A DNA stretch of 7,332 nt, from NCBI GenBank assembly GCA_046545795.1, contig JBKGZD010000128.1:1-7332 (forward strand), written 5' to 3'. This document shows, piece after piece, positions 1 to 5,071 of the stretch (positions are counted from its first letter, which is position 1; every line of letters begins with the position of its first letter). Below the pieces are notes generated by a model. That model worked only from the letters and a program-made list of their open reading frames with translations. It had not been told where the DNA came from and ran no database searches. The position numbers and the translations under genes are program-made. Source of the stretch: JAGXLC01 sp046545795 (GTDB taxonomy: Bacteria > Bacteroidota > Bacteroidia > Bacteroidales > UBA12077).

Positions 1-172
1 GCCCACGTTCACGCGGGTAAGTCAACCCGCAGACAAAGCAAACCCCAACTGGTTTTCCATTGTTCCAAAAGTTCGCGTATTGGGAGGGTAGGTGGATTGG
101 TTTACTCCGATGTCTCATGTACCACCAACTAAATCCGGTTGTTAATTCTATGGCATTATCATGTTTAATGCT
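1..172 (-). other. Unidentified partial reading frame in a GC-richer edge segment
   Basis: On the minus strand a frame stays open from just after a TAG at 175-173 to the window edge, 57 codons with no stop. Its first ATG is at 118-116, giving 39 residues that start MRHRSKPIHLPSQ and contain a CFVC pair. I do not recognise it. Plus-strand frame 1 is also open to a TAA at 130-132, so openness alone proves little. G+C is about 51% over bases 1-120, well above the flanking sequence, and a 6-bp inverted repeat (GCGGGT at 13-18, ACCCGC at 25-30) lies inside. It could be the end of a gene, a repeated element, or a structured non-coding stretch. I see no transposase motif, group II intron domain V or tRNA T-arm. 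I am not confident that it is translated. Confidence 0.2.
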
Positions 173-194
173 CTACCTATCAGCATGATAGTAG
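153..194. repeat. Two adjacent small inverted repeats downstream of the HIT gene
   Basis: GCATTA (153-158) pairs with TAATGC (166-171) around a 7-nt loop. Directly next to it CTATCA (177-182) pairs with TGATAG (186-191) around GCA, and CTA/TAG (173-175/192-194) extend that stem past one bulged C. An alternative fold pairs TATCATG (157-163) with CATGATA (184-190), so the two hairpins could exchange. They lie 19-60 bases past the stop codon of the minus-strand HIT gene, where a transcript end is expected. There is no convincing U tract on either strand, so a terminator role is only a suggestion. The segment also marks the boundary between the AT-rich operon and the GC-richer first 150 bases. 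Confidence 0.35.
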
Positions 195-212
195 CTTTAT
201 GTATAAGGAAAA

Positions 213-605
213 TTAAAAAGCTTCTCTGATTTTTCCGGCTGTTTCTTCAAACTCCTCTTCGCTAAGCTTTAGCTTTGGCTGCGTAAAGCTTGCATCTGAT
301 TCTTTGTTTATCGGAATCAGATGTATGTGAGCATGGGGCACTTCCATGCCCAGTACTACCACTCCTACTCTCTTGCATTCTATTGCTTTATCGATTGCTT
401 TTGCTACCTTTTTTGCAAAAACCATCATGCCGCTGATTGTTTCATCATCCAGGTCAAATAGATAATCAATTTCTTTTTTCGGCACTATCAGAGTGTGCCC
501 CTTTTTTAAAGGGTTGATATCCAGAAAGGCAAAATAATTTTCATCCTCAGCTATCTTATAGCATGGGATTTCTCCATTGATAATTTTTGTGAAAATTGAA
601 GCCAT
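213..605 (-). CDS. HIT (histidine triad) family nucleotide hydrolase, HINT-like
   Basis: A 130-residue cytoplasmic protein of the histidine-triad superfamily, HINT branch, at the usual length. These enzymes hydrolyse nucleoside phosphoramidates or related adenylated compounds; the in vivo substrate in bacteria is generally unknown. The N-terminus has the typical IFTKIINGEIP opening (residues 4-14), the NPLKKGHTLIVPK strand follows at 31-43, and the signature HAHIHLIP is at 91-98, with H91, H93 and H95 forming the triad. The ATG start matches the family N-terminus, so no extension is needed. The gene lies 11 nt after the greA stop and is almost certainly the second gene of a greA-HIT operon; I see no promoter of its own in the gap. 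Which member of the HINT group it is cannot be told from sequence, so no gene symbol is given. Confidence 0.93.
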   Translation of the reverse strand: MASIFTKIINGEIPCYKIAEDENYFAFLDINPLKKGHTLIVPKKEIDYLFDLDDETISGMMVFAKKVAKAIDKAIECKRVGVVVLGMEVPHAHIHLIPINKESDASFTQPKLKLSEEEFEETAGKIREAF

Positions 606-616
606 AGTACTTAATT

Positions 617-1090
617 TTAAAGTGATATATCCAGAACTTCAAAAGGGATTTTACCAGAAGGCACCTCTATTTCTACTTCATCGCCTACCTTAGTTCCAAG
701 CAGCCCTTGAGCAATTGGTGAATTAACAGAAATTTTTCCCTCCTTCAGATTTGCTTCACTCTCAGAAACAATGGTATATTCCATCTCTGCTCCATTCTTC
801 TTGTTTTTTATCCTTACTTTATTCATTATTTGAACAGTATCTGTATCAATCTTTGACTGATCCAGAATCCTGGAATTTGCTATGGTATCTTTAAGTTTCT
901 GAATTCGCATTTCGAGCATACCCTGCGCATCCTTAGCAGCGTCATATTCGGCATTTTCAGAAAGGTCACCTTTATCCCGGGCTTCTGCAATTTGTTTGCT
1001 TATTTTAGGCCTTTCAACAGTTTCTAGTTGTTTAAGTTCTTCTGTTAATTTCTTAAGGCCTTCTTCTGTTACATACGATAATTTTGCCAT
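617..1090 (-). CDS. greA: Transcription elongation factor GreA
   Basis: GreA binds the secondary channel of RNA polymerase and stimulates cleavage of the 3' end of backtracked transcripts, rescuing arrested elongation complexes. The protein has 157 residues, normal for the family. Residues 1-75 form the antiparallel coiled coil. Its tip carries GDLSENAEYDAAK (41-53), whose acidic residues D42 and E45 correspond to the pair that helps hold the catalytic Mg2+ in the polymerase active site. Residues about 80-157 form the FKBP-like polymerase-binding domain, including the conserved NSPIAQGLLG (123-132) and VGDEVEIEVPSG (135-146). The ATG start gives the standard MAKLSYVTEEG opening; a closer upstream ATG is out of frame. 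Transcription probably begins near 1193, leaving a leader of about 100 nt that contains a strong hairpin, so expression may be controlled by attenuation. The HIT gene follows 11 nt downstream. Confidence 0.97.
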   Translation of the reverse strand: MAKLSYVTEEGLKKLTEELKQLETVERPKISKQIAEARDKGDLSENAEYDAAKDAQGMLEMRIQKLKDTIANSRILDQSKIDTDTVQIMNKVRIKNKKNGAEMEYTIVSESEANLKEGKISVNSPIAQGLLGTKVGDEVEIEVPSGKIPFEVLDISL

Positions 1091-1135
1091 TTTTTCATCA
1101 CTTTTAATTAAACATGCACTTTTCCCTAAAAGGGC

Positions 1136-1193
1136 AAAAAAAGAATGAAAAAGAAATCCGTTGGCGATTCAAAGTCAACGGATTTCTTTTTCA
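1136..1193 (-). terminator. 18-bp hairpin plus U tract in the greA leader (terminator or attenuator)
   Basis: Bases 1146-1163 and 1176-1193 are perfect inverted repeats of 18 bp around a 12-nt loop. Read on the minus strand, the second arm ends CTTTTTCA and is followed by TTC and seven T (1142-1136), the form of an intrinsic terminator with an A tract before the stem. On the plus strand only the stem's own five T follow, so the minus direction fits better. It could end read-through from the two-gene operon at 1260-2091. However, the likely greA promoter lies upstream of it (1198-1229), so transcripts of greA itself must cross it. The hairpin is certain; its role as terminator, attenuator or 5'-end stabiliser is inference. 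Confidence 0.7.
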
Positions 1194-1197
1194 CATT

Positions 1198-1229
1198 GCA
1201 AAGATAATTAAAAAAACAATATCTGTCAA
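1198..1229 (-). promoter_or_regulatory. Bacteroidota-type promoter for greA-HIT
   Basis: On the minus strand TATCTTTGC (1206-1198) matches the Bacteroidota -7 element TAnnTTTG exactly, with the often-seen trailing C. TTGAC (1229-1225) lies 18 nt upstream and can serve as the -33 element, whose usual form is TTTG or TTG at about 19-21 nt. The predicted start, about 4-6 nt past the box, falls at or just inside the outer end of the 18-bp hairpin. No other convincing promoter lies between this site and the greA start. Confidence 0.65.
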
Positions 1230-1259
1230 TTAACGGGTTGAGTTTTACCTTTGCTTTTT

Positions 1260-1709
1260 TTAAAAGTACTTTCGGTTAATAATTTCAGAATAGATAACTG
1301 CTTTCTTTGGGTCAAAATCTCTTTTTAACTGCCAAAGAAAATGCTTTTGCTTCTTTGATTTATTCTTACTTGTATCTGCTTTTGTTTCAACCCCTGATGG
1401 TTGAGTTACTGAAATATTTTCTTTAGCTTTTTCTTTGTTTTCTCTCTTCTCTTCTATTTCCCTTTCTTCAGGCTCCTCATCTTCAAAACTGTTAGATTGC
1501 TGTTGCTGATATCCTTCTTTGCCCTCATCAGAATACTCCGGAACAGTGTTAAACCTTTCCATACCTGCAGGCTGCTCCTGTCCACCATCATTATCTTCTT
1601 CAAACGCACTAACTTCCTCATTATTATTGCCGGATTGCTTTTTTACCGAACTTATTATCGAAATGACAATACTGGCCAGTATTATTAAAAAACCTATAAT
1701 TTCTTCCAT
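1260..1709 (-). CDS. Single-pass membrane protein with acidic, Gln/Glu-rich linker (unknown function)
   Basis: I cannot assign a function. The 149-residue product starts with one hydrophobic helix (about residues 3-22) followed by KK, which by the positive-inside rule suggests an N-out, C-in anchor. Residues about 28-100 are low-complexity and highly charged: acidic runs such as EEDND (37-41), a QQQQ stretch near 68-71, and an EEPEEREIEEKRENKEK segment around 78-94. The last 25 residues look folded and conserved, ending DFDPKKAVIYSEIINRKYF (131-149); I recall similar F-D-x-K-K-A-V-I-Y-S-E-I tails in short Bacteroidota hypothetical proteins, but cannot verify that here. It starts 4 nt after the stop of the upstream lipoprotein gene, so the two are almost surely co-transcribed. 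The tail is the likely functional part, perhaps a docking peptide; that is inference. Confidence 0.75.
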   Translation of the reverse strand: MEEIIGFLIILASIVISIISSVKKQSGNNNEEVSAFEEDNDGGQEQPAGMERFNTVPEYSDEGKEGYQQQQSNSFEDEEPEEREIEEKRENKEKAKENISVTQPSGVETKADTSKNKSKKQKHFLWQLKRDFDPKKAVIYSEIINRKYF

Positions 1710-1713
1710 TTCT

Positions 1714-2091
1714 TCAGTCTTTTATATTTTTTCTATATAACCCCTTATCCCTTGGTTTTATTTTGCGATACTGGGTTTCAATCCATAGTTTAATTTTTTT
1801 CCACAAACCTGGGTTTTCACTGCGTAAATTTTCCTGTCTCCATGTTTCAGCCATCCGGGCATTATAATCCATACGTTTTTTAGTACTTGGCGCCTGCCTT
1901 TTATAGTGCATTTTTCTGAATTCTTCTCTTGCTTTCTCTCTTTTATCAGAATGCTTTTTTTCAATAGAATTATTAACTTTGGCAGATCGTTCTTCTTTAC
2001 TTACTGGCTTTTGGAGTAAGCTGCAATTGGTTAAAGAAAATAATGACACAGAAAGAAGCAAAAACACCAATATTTTCAGGCAATATTTCAT
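1714..2091 (-). CDS. Small basic lipoprotein of unknown function
   Basis: A 125-residue product with a clear lipoprotein signal peptide: a short Lys-containing start, a hydrophobic core (about 6-20) and the lipobox LTNC, with C23 as the lipidated cysteine. The mature part is strongly basic (Lys/Arg-rich throughout), predicted largely helical, and has no domain I recognise. The segment MHYKRQAPSTKKRM (61-74) resembles an H-Y-x-x-Q-x-x-x-T-x-x-R-M pattern I associate with small Bacteroidota envelope proteins; treat this as a recollection, not a match. The C-terminal third (about 94-125) is rich in aromatic and basic residues. The ATG gives a well-formed signal peptide. It is first in a two-gene operon, 4 nt ahead of the one-helix membrane protein, with a strong promoter about 95 nt upstream. 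Confidence 0.8.
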   Translation of the reverse strand: MKYCLKILVFLLLSVSLFSLTNCSLLQKPVSKEERSAKVNNSIEKKHSDKREKAREEFRKMHYKRQAPSTKKRMDYNARMAETWRQENLRSENPGLWKKIKLWIETQYRKIKPRDKGLYRKNIKD

Positions 2092-2184
2092 ATGGTTATT
2101 TTTAATTTTTCAATTTTCATATAGAACTTATCATGGACGTTTTGCATTTAATTTTTTAAAAGGAATATGAAACCCTCAAAACAA

Positions 2185-2216
2185 CAAAGATAAATGTACA
2201 AATATAATATATCAAA
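2185..2216 (-). promoter_or_regulatory. Strong Bacteroidota-type promoter for the lipoprotein operon
   Basis: Minus-strand TTTG (2216-2213) and TATCTTTG (2192-2185) are separated by 20 nt, matching both halves of the Bacteroidota consensus and its usual spacing. This is the best full promoter match in the window. Transcription would begin near 2180, giving a 5' leader of about 90 nt before the lipoprotein ATG at 2091. The spacer and -33 element lie over the first codons of the divergent Rieske-protein gene (ATG at 2194), so use of this promoter may interfere with transcription or translation of that gene. Confidence 0.7.
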
Positions 2217-2634
2217 TTTAAAAAAATTTTGGATATTGACCGTTTTACTTCTCATATTTATCCGTTGTGATGACGACCTGCCGCCATTCCCGTATGTCAG
2301 AATTGATGTTACTTTCAATATAGCTACGCAACTGGACAATTTACAACCTGGTGAATATGTCAAAATAGATGATCATGGTGTTGGAGGTTTAATAATATAC
2401 CGTAAGAATCGTAGTACTTTTGAAGTTTATGATGCTGCGTGTACACATGAAGCCAATTCAGAGTGTGTAATAGAAATGGATGAGGATTTTCAGCACTTCT
2501 TTACCTGTCCTTGTTGTGGCTCAAGCTTTTTTATTGATCAGGAAGGGAATGTTTTTAACGGGCCTGCACGACGGCCTCTAAAACAATACCGGGCCACATA
2601 CAGCCCTCCAAATCAGTTACATGTCAACAATTAA
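2194..2634 (+). CDS. Rieske-fold lipoprotein with an atypical Cys-for-His cluster motif
   Basis: A 146-residue protein with a membrane-targeting N-terminus (about 11-24) ending in a weak lipobox, FIRC, with C25 probably lipidated and followed by DDD. The rest looks like a small Rieske [2Fe-2S] domain. CTH (83-85) is the first ligand pair, CPCCGSSF (105-112) stands where CPCHGSxF is expected, and GPARRPLKQY (123-132) matches the Pro loop that closes over the cluster. The second His ligand is therefore C108; C91 and C107 could form the disulfide seen in some Rieske proteins. Likely role: an envelope electron-transfer protein, or a Rieske fold that has changed or lost its cluster. The start is fixed, because TAA immediately precedes the ATG in frame. 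No clear promoter was found. Its 3' end overlaps convergent ribF by 4 nt. Confidence 0.85.
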   Translation: MYKYNISNLKKFWILTVLLLIFIRCDDDLPPFPYVRIDVTFNIATQLDNLQPGEYVKIDDHGVGGLIIYRKNRSTFEVYDAACTHEANSECVIEMDEDFQHFFTCPCCGSSFFIDQEGNVFNGPARRPLKQYRATYSPPNQLHVNN

Positions 2635-3575
2635 GAGTTAAACCGGCTTTGTAGCATCTGGCTTATAATCTTTTTATCTTTTTTCAGTTGGTTAACCAAC
2701 TCATCTATATTATTAAACTTTTTCTCGTCCCGGATACGCTGAATAAAATGAATGGACATTTTTTTATTATAGATATCCTGGTTAAAATCAAAAAGATGTG
2801 TTTCAATTGTTTTTCTAAAACCATATTTATCAAAGGTTGGCCTGTATCCAATGTTCATCATTCCATAAACATTCTTTCCTTCTATATTAGCGCGAATAGC
2901 ATAAACCCCATCTTTAGGGATGAGCTTGTAGGGATTTCTTATTTCTATATTCGCAGTGGGAAATCCAAGTGTGTTGCCAATCTGGTGCCCTCCGGTAACA
3001 GTACCTGAAATAAAATATTCATAACCAAGGTAATTATTAGCTGCTTTTAATTGCCCACTGAGTAATGCTTCCCTGATCTTGGTAGAACTGATTTTTACGC
3101 CCTCAACATGCTCGGCTTCTATACGTTCAAGTTCAAACTGATACTCCTGTGCACAGGCTTTCAAATCATTGTATCCACCTTCCCGGCCTTTGCCAAAATG
3201 ATGATCGTAGCCAATAATAAGCTTATGGACTTCAATATAATTAACCAGGATATACTCTGTAAAATCACATGCTGAATAAAGGCTTGTATGTTTATCAAAA
3301 GGTATAATAAGTAAATGGTCTATTCCATGTTTTTCAATAAGCCTCTCCTTTTCCTCAAGGGTATTTAAAAGTTTTAAATTTTTAATATCCTTGCCAAGTA
3401 CCAGGCGTGGATGAGGCCACAAGGTGACAACAACCGATTCTCCGCCAATTTTTTGTGCTTCTTCCTTTAACCGGGCCAGTAGTTTTTTGTGCCCTTTATG
3501 CACTCCATCAAACACACCGATTGTTACTACTGGTTTCCGGGCTTTAAACCTGTCCTCTGCTATATGAACTTTCAC
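2631..3575 (-). CDS. ribF: Bifunctional riboflavin kinase / FMN adenylyltransferase (FAD synthetase)
   Basis: Makes FMN from riboflavin and ATP, then FAD from FMN and ATP, in the cytoplasm; 314 residues, typical for RibF. The N-terminal adenylyltransferase half shows GVFDGVHKGH (20-29), WPHPR (53-57), GYDHHFGKGREG (122-133) and ISSTKIR (162-168). The C-terminal flavokinase half shows GTVTGGHQIGNTLGFPTANI (191-210), with the PTAN motif that binds Mg-ATP, then PKDGVYA (220-226), NIGYRPTF (241-248) and ETHLFDF (258-264), with E258 at the expected position of the catalytic Glu. The start codon is GTG (3575-3573). An in-frame TAA lies a short way upstream and no Met occurs before the GVFDG motif, so this start is well supported. 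It is transcribed alone, divergently from the first TlpA-like gene, and its stop interlocks with that of the convergent Rieske gene. Confidence 0.97.
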   Translation of the reverse strand: MKVHIAEDRFKARKPVVTIGVFDGVHKGHKKLLARLKEEAQKIGGESVVVTLWPHPRLVLGKDIKNLKLLNTLEEKERLIEKHGIDHLLIIPFDKHTSLYSACDFTEYILVNYIEVHKLIIGYDHHFGKGREGGYNDLKACAQEYQFELERIEAEHVEGVKISSTKIREALLSGQLKAANNYLGYEYFISGTVTGGHQIGNTLGFPTANIEIRNPYKLIPKDGVYAIRANIEGKNVYGMMNIGYRPTFDKYGFRKTIETHLFDFNQDIYNKKMSIHFIQRIRDEKKFNNIDELVNQLKKDKKIISQMLQSRFNS

Positions 3576-3594
3576 AGTCTTTAGTTTTGTGTAG

Positions 3595-3602
3595 CAAAAT
3601 TA
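3595..3602 (-). promoter_or_regulatory. Probable -7 element for ribF
   Basis: TAATTTTG on the minus strand fits TAnnTTTG exactly and lies 19 nt before the ribF GTG, which would leave a leader of roughly 15 nt. I see no TTTG at the right distance upstream (the nearest is only about 12 nt away), so this rests on one half of the promoter. It lies in the 195-bp AT-rich divergent region shared with the first TlpA-like gene, in which I see nothing else beyond a second -7-like box and an 18-codon ORF. Confidence 0.4.
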
Positions 3603-3682
3603 AATAAAACATATCAAAATAAATTTATTTTCTTTACGTCATAATTTTTAACCTGATATCTTAAAATATCTAAATAAGTTTA

Positions 3683-3690
3683 TATCTTCG
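3683..3690 (+). promoter_or_regulatory. Probable -7 element for the first TlpA-like gene
   Basis: TATCTTCG followed by C is one base off the Bacteroidota TAnnTTTG form. It is placed 80 nt before the ATG at 3771, implying a leader of about 75 nt that is very A-rich. No clear -33 TTTG is visible about 20 nt upstream. The leader contains an 18-codon ORF (3710-3766) ending just before the gene; I do not treat it as a gene. Confidence 0.4.
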
Positions 3691-3770
3691 CAAAAAAATT
3701 TGTAGAAATATGTCTTTTATTGAACAAAAAAAGAAAAATATGTTTATTAAAATAAAGAAAACCTAAAATT

Positions 3771-4937
3771 ATGATGAGACAAATAATGTTATTCGCAGTT
3801 TCCCTGATTTTTATTCAGGGATGTGGCACAAAATCAAACGATTTCACTATTGAAGGGAAATATGATAATGCTGCCGGAGAAGAAATCTCACTGGTAGAAT
3901 TAAAAACAGAGGGCACGAACAAAATTGATTCCATGCAAATTGAGGATGATGGTTCGTTCCAGCTAACCGGGCAGACGAATATACCCAAGTTTTTTGTAGT
4001 TGAAGCCGGTAAAAACAACGGATTAACACTAATTATTAAGCCTGGTGAAAAAATACGCTTAACAGGAGATTTGGAAAATTTAAATTCGACTTATGAAATA
4101 AAAGGGTCAGAAGATTCTGAAAAAATTGTTGAAATGCGCACACGCCTGGAAAATACCATAAGTGAACTGGATTCACTTGGAAAAATATTCAGGGAAAATC
4201 CAGATGATGAGGAAATGAATGAGTTGCGAAGCAGGTTAACTGATAAGTCGGATGAGATAATAAAGGAACATAAAGAATACACTAAAGATTTTATTGACAA
4301 TAATATTAATTCTTTAGCCAGCCTCATGGCATTGTACCAACAAATTGGACCTCAGAGCTATGTGTTGGATCCGAAAGAAGACTTTGAATATTTTGAAAAG
4401 GTTGATTCTTCTTTAATGGAACAGTATCCGAATTCAGAACCTGTTCAATCTCTGCATTCACAGGTTACAGATATGAAAAACCGCCAGGATAAAGAACAAA
4501 CAGGAGGAAGTAATATAGAAATTGGACAAGAGGCACCGGATATTGCTTTACCAAATCCTGAGGGCGATACAGTAAATTTACACAGCCTCAGAGGAGAATA
4601 TGTATTGCTTGATTTCTGGGCAGCATGGTGTAAACCTTGCCGGGTGGAAAATCCTCATCTTGTAAAAGCTTATAACAAATACAAGGATAAAGGATTTGAA
4701 ATATTCCAGGTTTCTTTAGACCGGGAAAGAAAAGACTGGGAAGAAGCAATTGAAAAAGATAACCTTGACTGGGTACATGCTAGTGATTTAAAATTCTGGA
4801 ACTCTGAAGCAGCTAAAAAATACAATATACAAAGTATCCCGGCTAACTATCTTTTAAATAAAGAAGGTGAAATTATTGACAAAGACCTGAGGGGAGACGC
4901 ACTTGATAGGAAATTAAATGAAATTTTTAATAAATAA
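3771..4937 (+). CDS. TlpA/ResA-like thiol-disulfide oxidoreductase lipoprotein (DUF4369 + thioredoxin fold)
   Basis: A 388-residue envelope lipoprotein. The signal peptide ends in lipobox IQGC with C18 lipidated. Residues about 24-110 are a beta-rich domain of the DUF4369 type. Residues about 115-240 are highly charged and helical, probably coiled coil, with the recurrent SLASLMALYQ segment at 181-190. Residues about 250-388 are an AhpC/TSA-TlpA thioredoxin domain: IGQEAPDIALPNPEGD (251-266), the redox centre WCKPC (286-290, cysteines C287 and C290), and the cis-Pro motif SIPANY (355-360). C18, C287 and C290 are the only cysteines, so the protein has one redox pair. Family members reduce or isomerise disulfides, for instance in cytochrome c maturation; the partner here is unknown. 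The gene opens with tandem ATGs (3771, 3774), and a strong terminator 29 nt after the stop makes it its own transcription unit. Confidence 0.92.
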   Translation: MMRQIMLFAVSLIFIQGCGTKSNDFTIEGKYDNAAGEEISLVELKTEGTNKIDSMQIEDDGSFQLTGQTNIPKFFVVEAGKNNGLTLIIKPGEKIRLTGDLENLNSTYEIKGSEDSEKIVEMRTRLENTISELDSLGKIFRENPDDEEMNELRSRLTDKSDEIIKEHKEYTKDFIDNNINSLASLMALYQQIGPQSYVLDPKEDFEYFEKVDSSLMEQYPNSEPVQSLHSQVTDMKNRQDKEQTGGSNIEIGQEAPDIALPNPEGDTVNLHSLRGEYVLLDFWAAWCKPCRVENPHLVKAYNKYKDKGFEIFQVSLDRERKDWEEAIEKDNLDWVHASDLKFWNSEAAKKYNIQSIPANYLLNKEGEIIDKDLRGDALDRKLNEIFNK

Positions 4938-4966
4938 ATATTAATCCTACATGTATATTATTATTG

Positions 4967-5002
4967 CAGGCGGTATTCACAAAGGTACCGCCTGTTTTCT
5001 TT
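4967..5002 (+). terminator. Intrinsic terminator after the first TlpA-like gene
   Basis: CAGGCGGTA (4967-4975) and TACCGCCTG (4986-4994) form a perfect 9-bp GC-rich stem around a 10-nt loop, followed directly by TTTTCTTT (4995-5002). It begins 29 nt after the stop codon at 4937. This is the most typical Rho-independent terminator in the window, and it separates the two tandem TlpA-like genes into different transcription units. Confidence 0.88.
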
Positions 5003-5044
5003 GAATCTTTAATGAAGTACAACAGAAATAGTAACGCTTTTTAT

Positions 5045-5052
5045 TAAATTTG
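5045..5052 (+). promoter_or_regulatory. Probable -7 element for the second TlpA-like gene operon
   Basis: TAAATTTG is an exact TAnnTTTG match, 19 nt before the ATG at 5072, in the stretch following the terminator at 4967-5002. A new promoter is expected here because that terminator should stop upstream transcription. No TTTG is seen at the expected -33 distance, so confidence is moderate. It would give a leader of about 15 nt and probably drives the second TlpA-like gene, lpxH and dgkA. Confidence 0.5.
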
Positions 5053-5071
5053 GGAAAAAAATAAACAGAGG

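Noticed and set aside
1..129. Plus-strand frame 1 open from the window edge to TAA at 130-132 as the end of a gene
   Set aside because: The translation is rich in Ser, Arg and Gly without recognisable motifs, and the opposite strand is open as well, so it has no support of its own.
1..212. tRNA, tmRNA, RNase P RNA or group II intron end in the left edge
   Set aside because: I found no T-arm (GTTCGAxTC), CCA end, conserved RNase P core or domain V hairpin on either strand.
1246..1254. TACCTTTGC on the plus strand, an exact TAnnTTTG match
   Set aside because: It has no -33 partner and no plus-strand gene follows; it would only make antisense RNA to the membrane-protein gene. Probably chance in AT-rich sequence.
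1497..1740. Plus-strand reading frames opposite the membrane-protein gene
   Set aside because: They are antisense shadows of a low-complexity coding region, with no recognisable domain or start signal.
1974..1981. TAACTTTG on the plus strand as a promoter for the Rieske gene
   Set aside because: It lies 213 nt before the start codon, inside the opposite-strand lipoprotein gene, with no -33 element at the right spacing.
1714..2091. Charge complementarity between the basic lipoprotein and the acidic linker of its operon partner as evidence that they bind
   Set aside because: The positive-inside rule puts the acidic linker in the cytoplasm, whereas the lipoprotein faces the periplasm or beyond, so contact is unlikely without evidence of the opposite topology.
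3710..3766. An 18-codon ORF (MSFIEQKKKN...) just before the first TlpA-like gene
   Set aside because: Very short, A-rich and Lys-heavy, as expected by chance in this leader. It has no attenuator-like hairpin or regulatory codon run after it.
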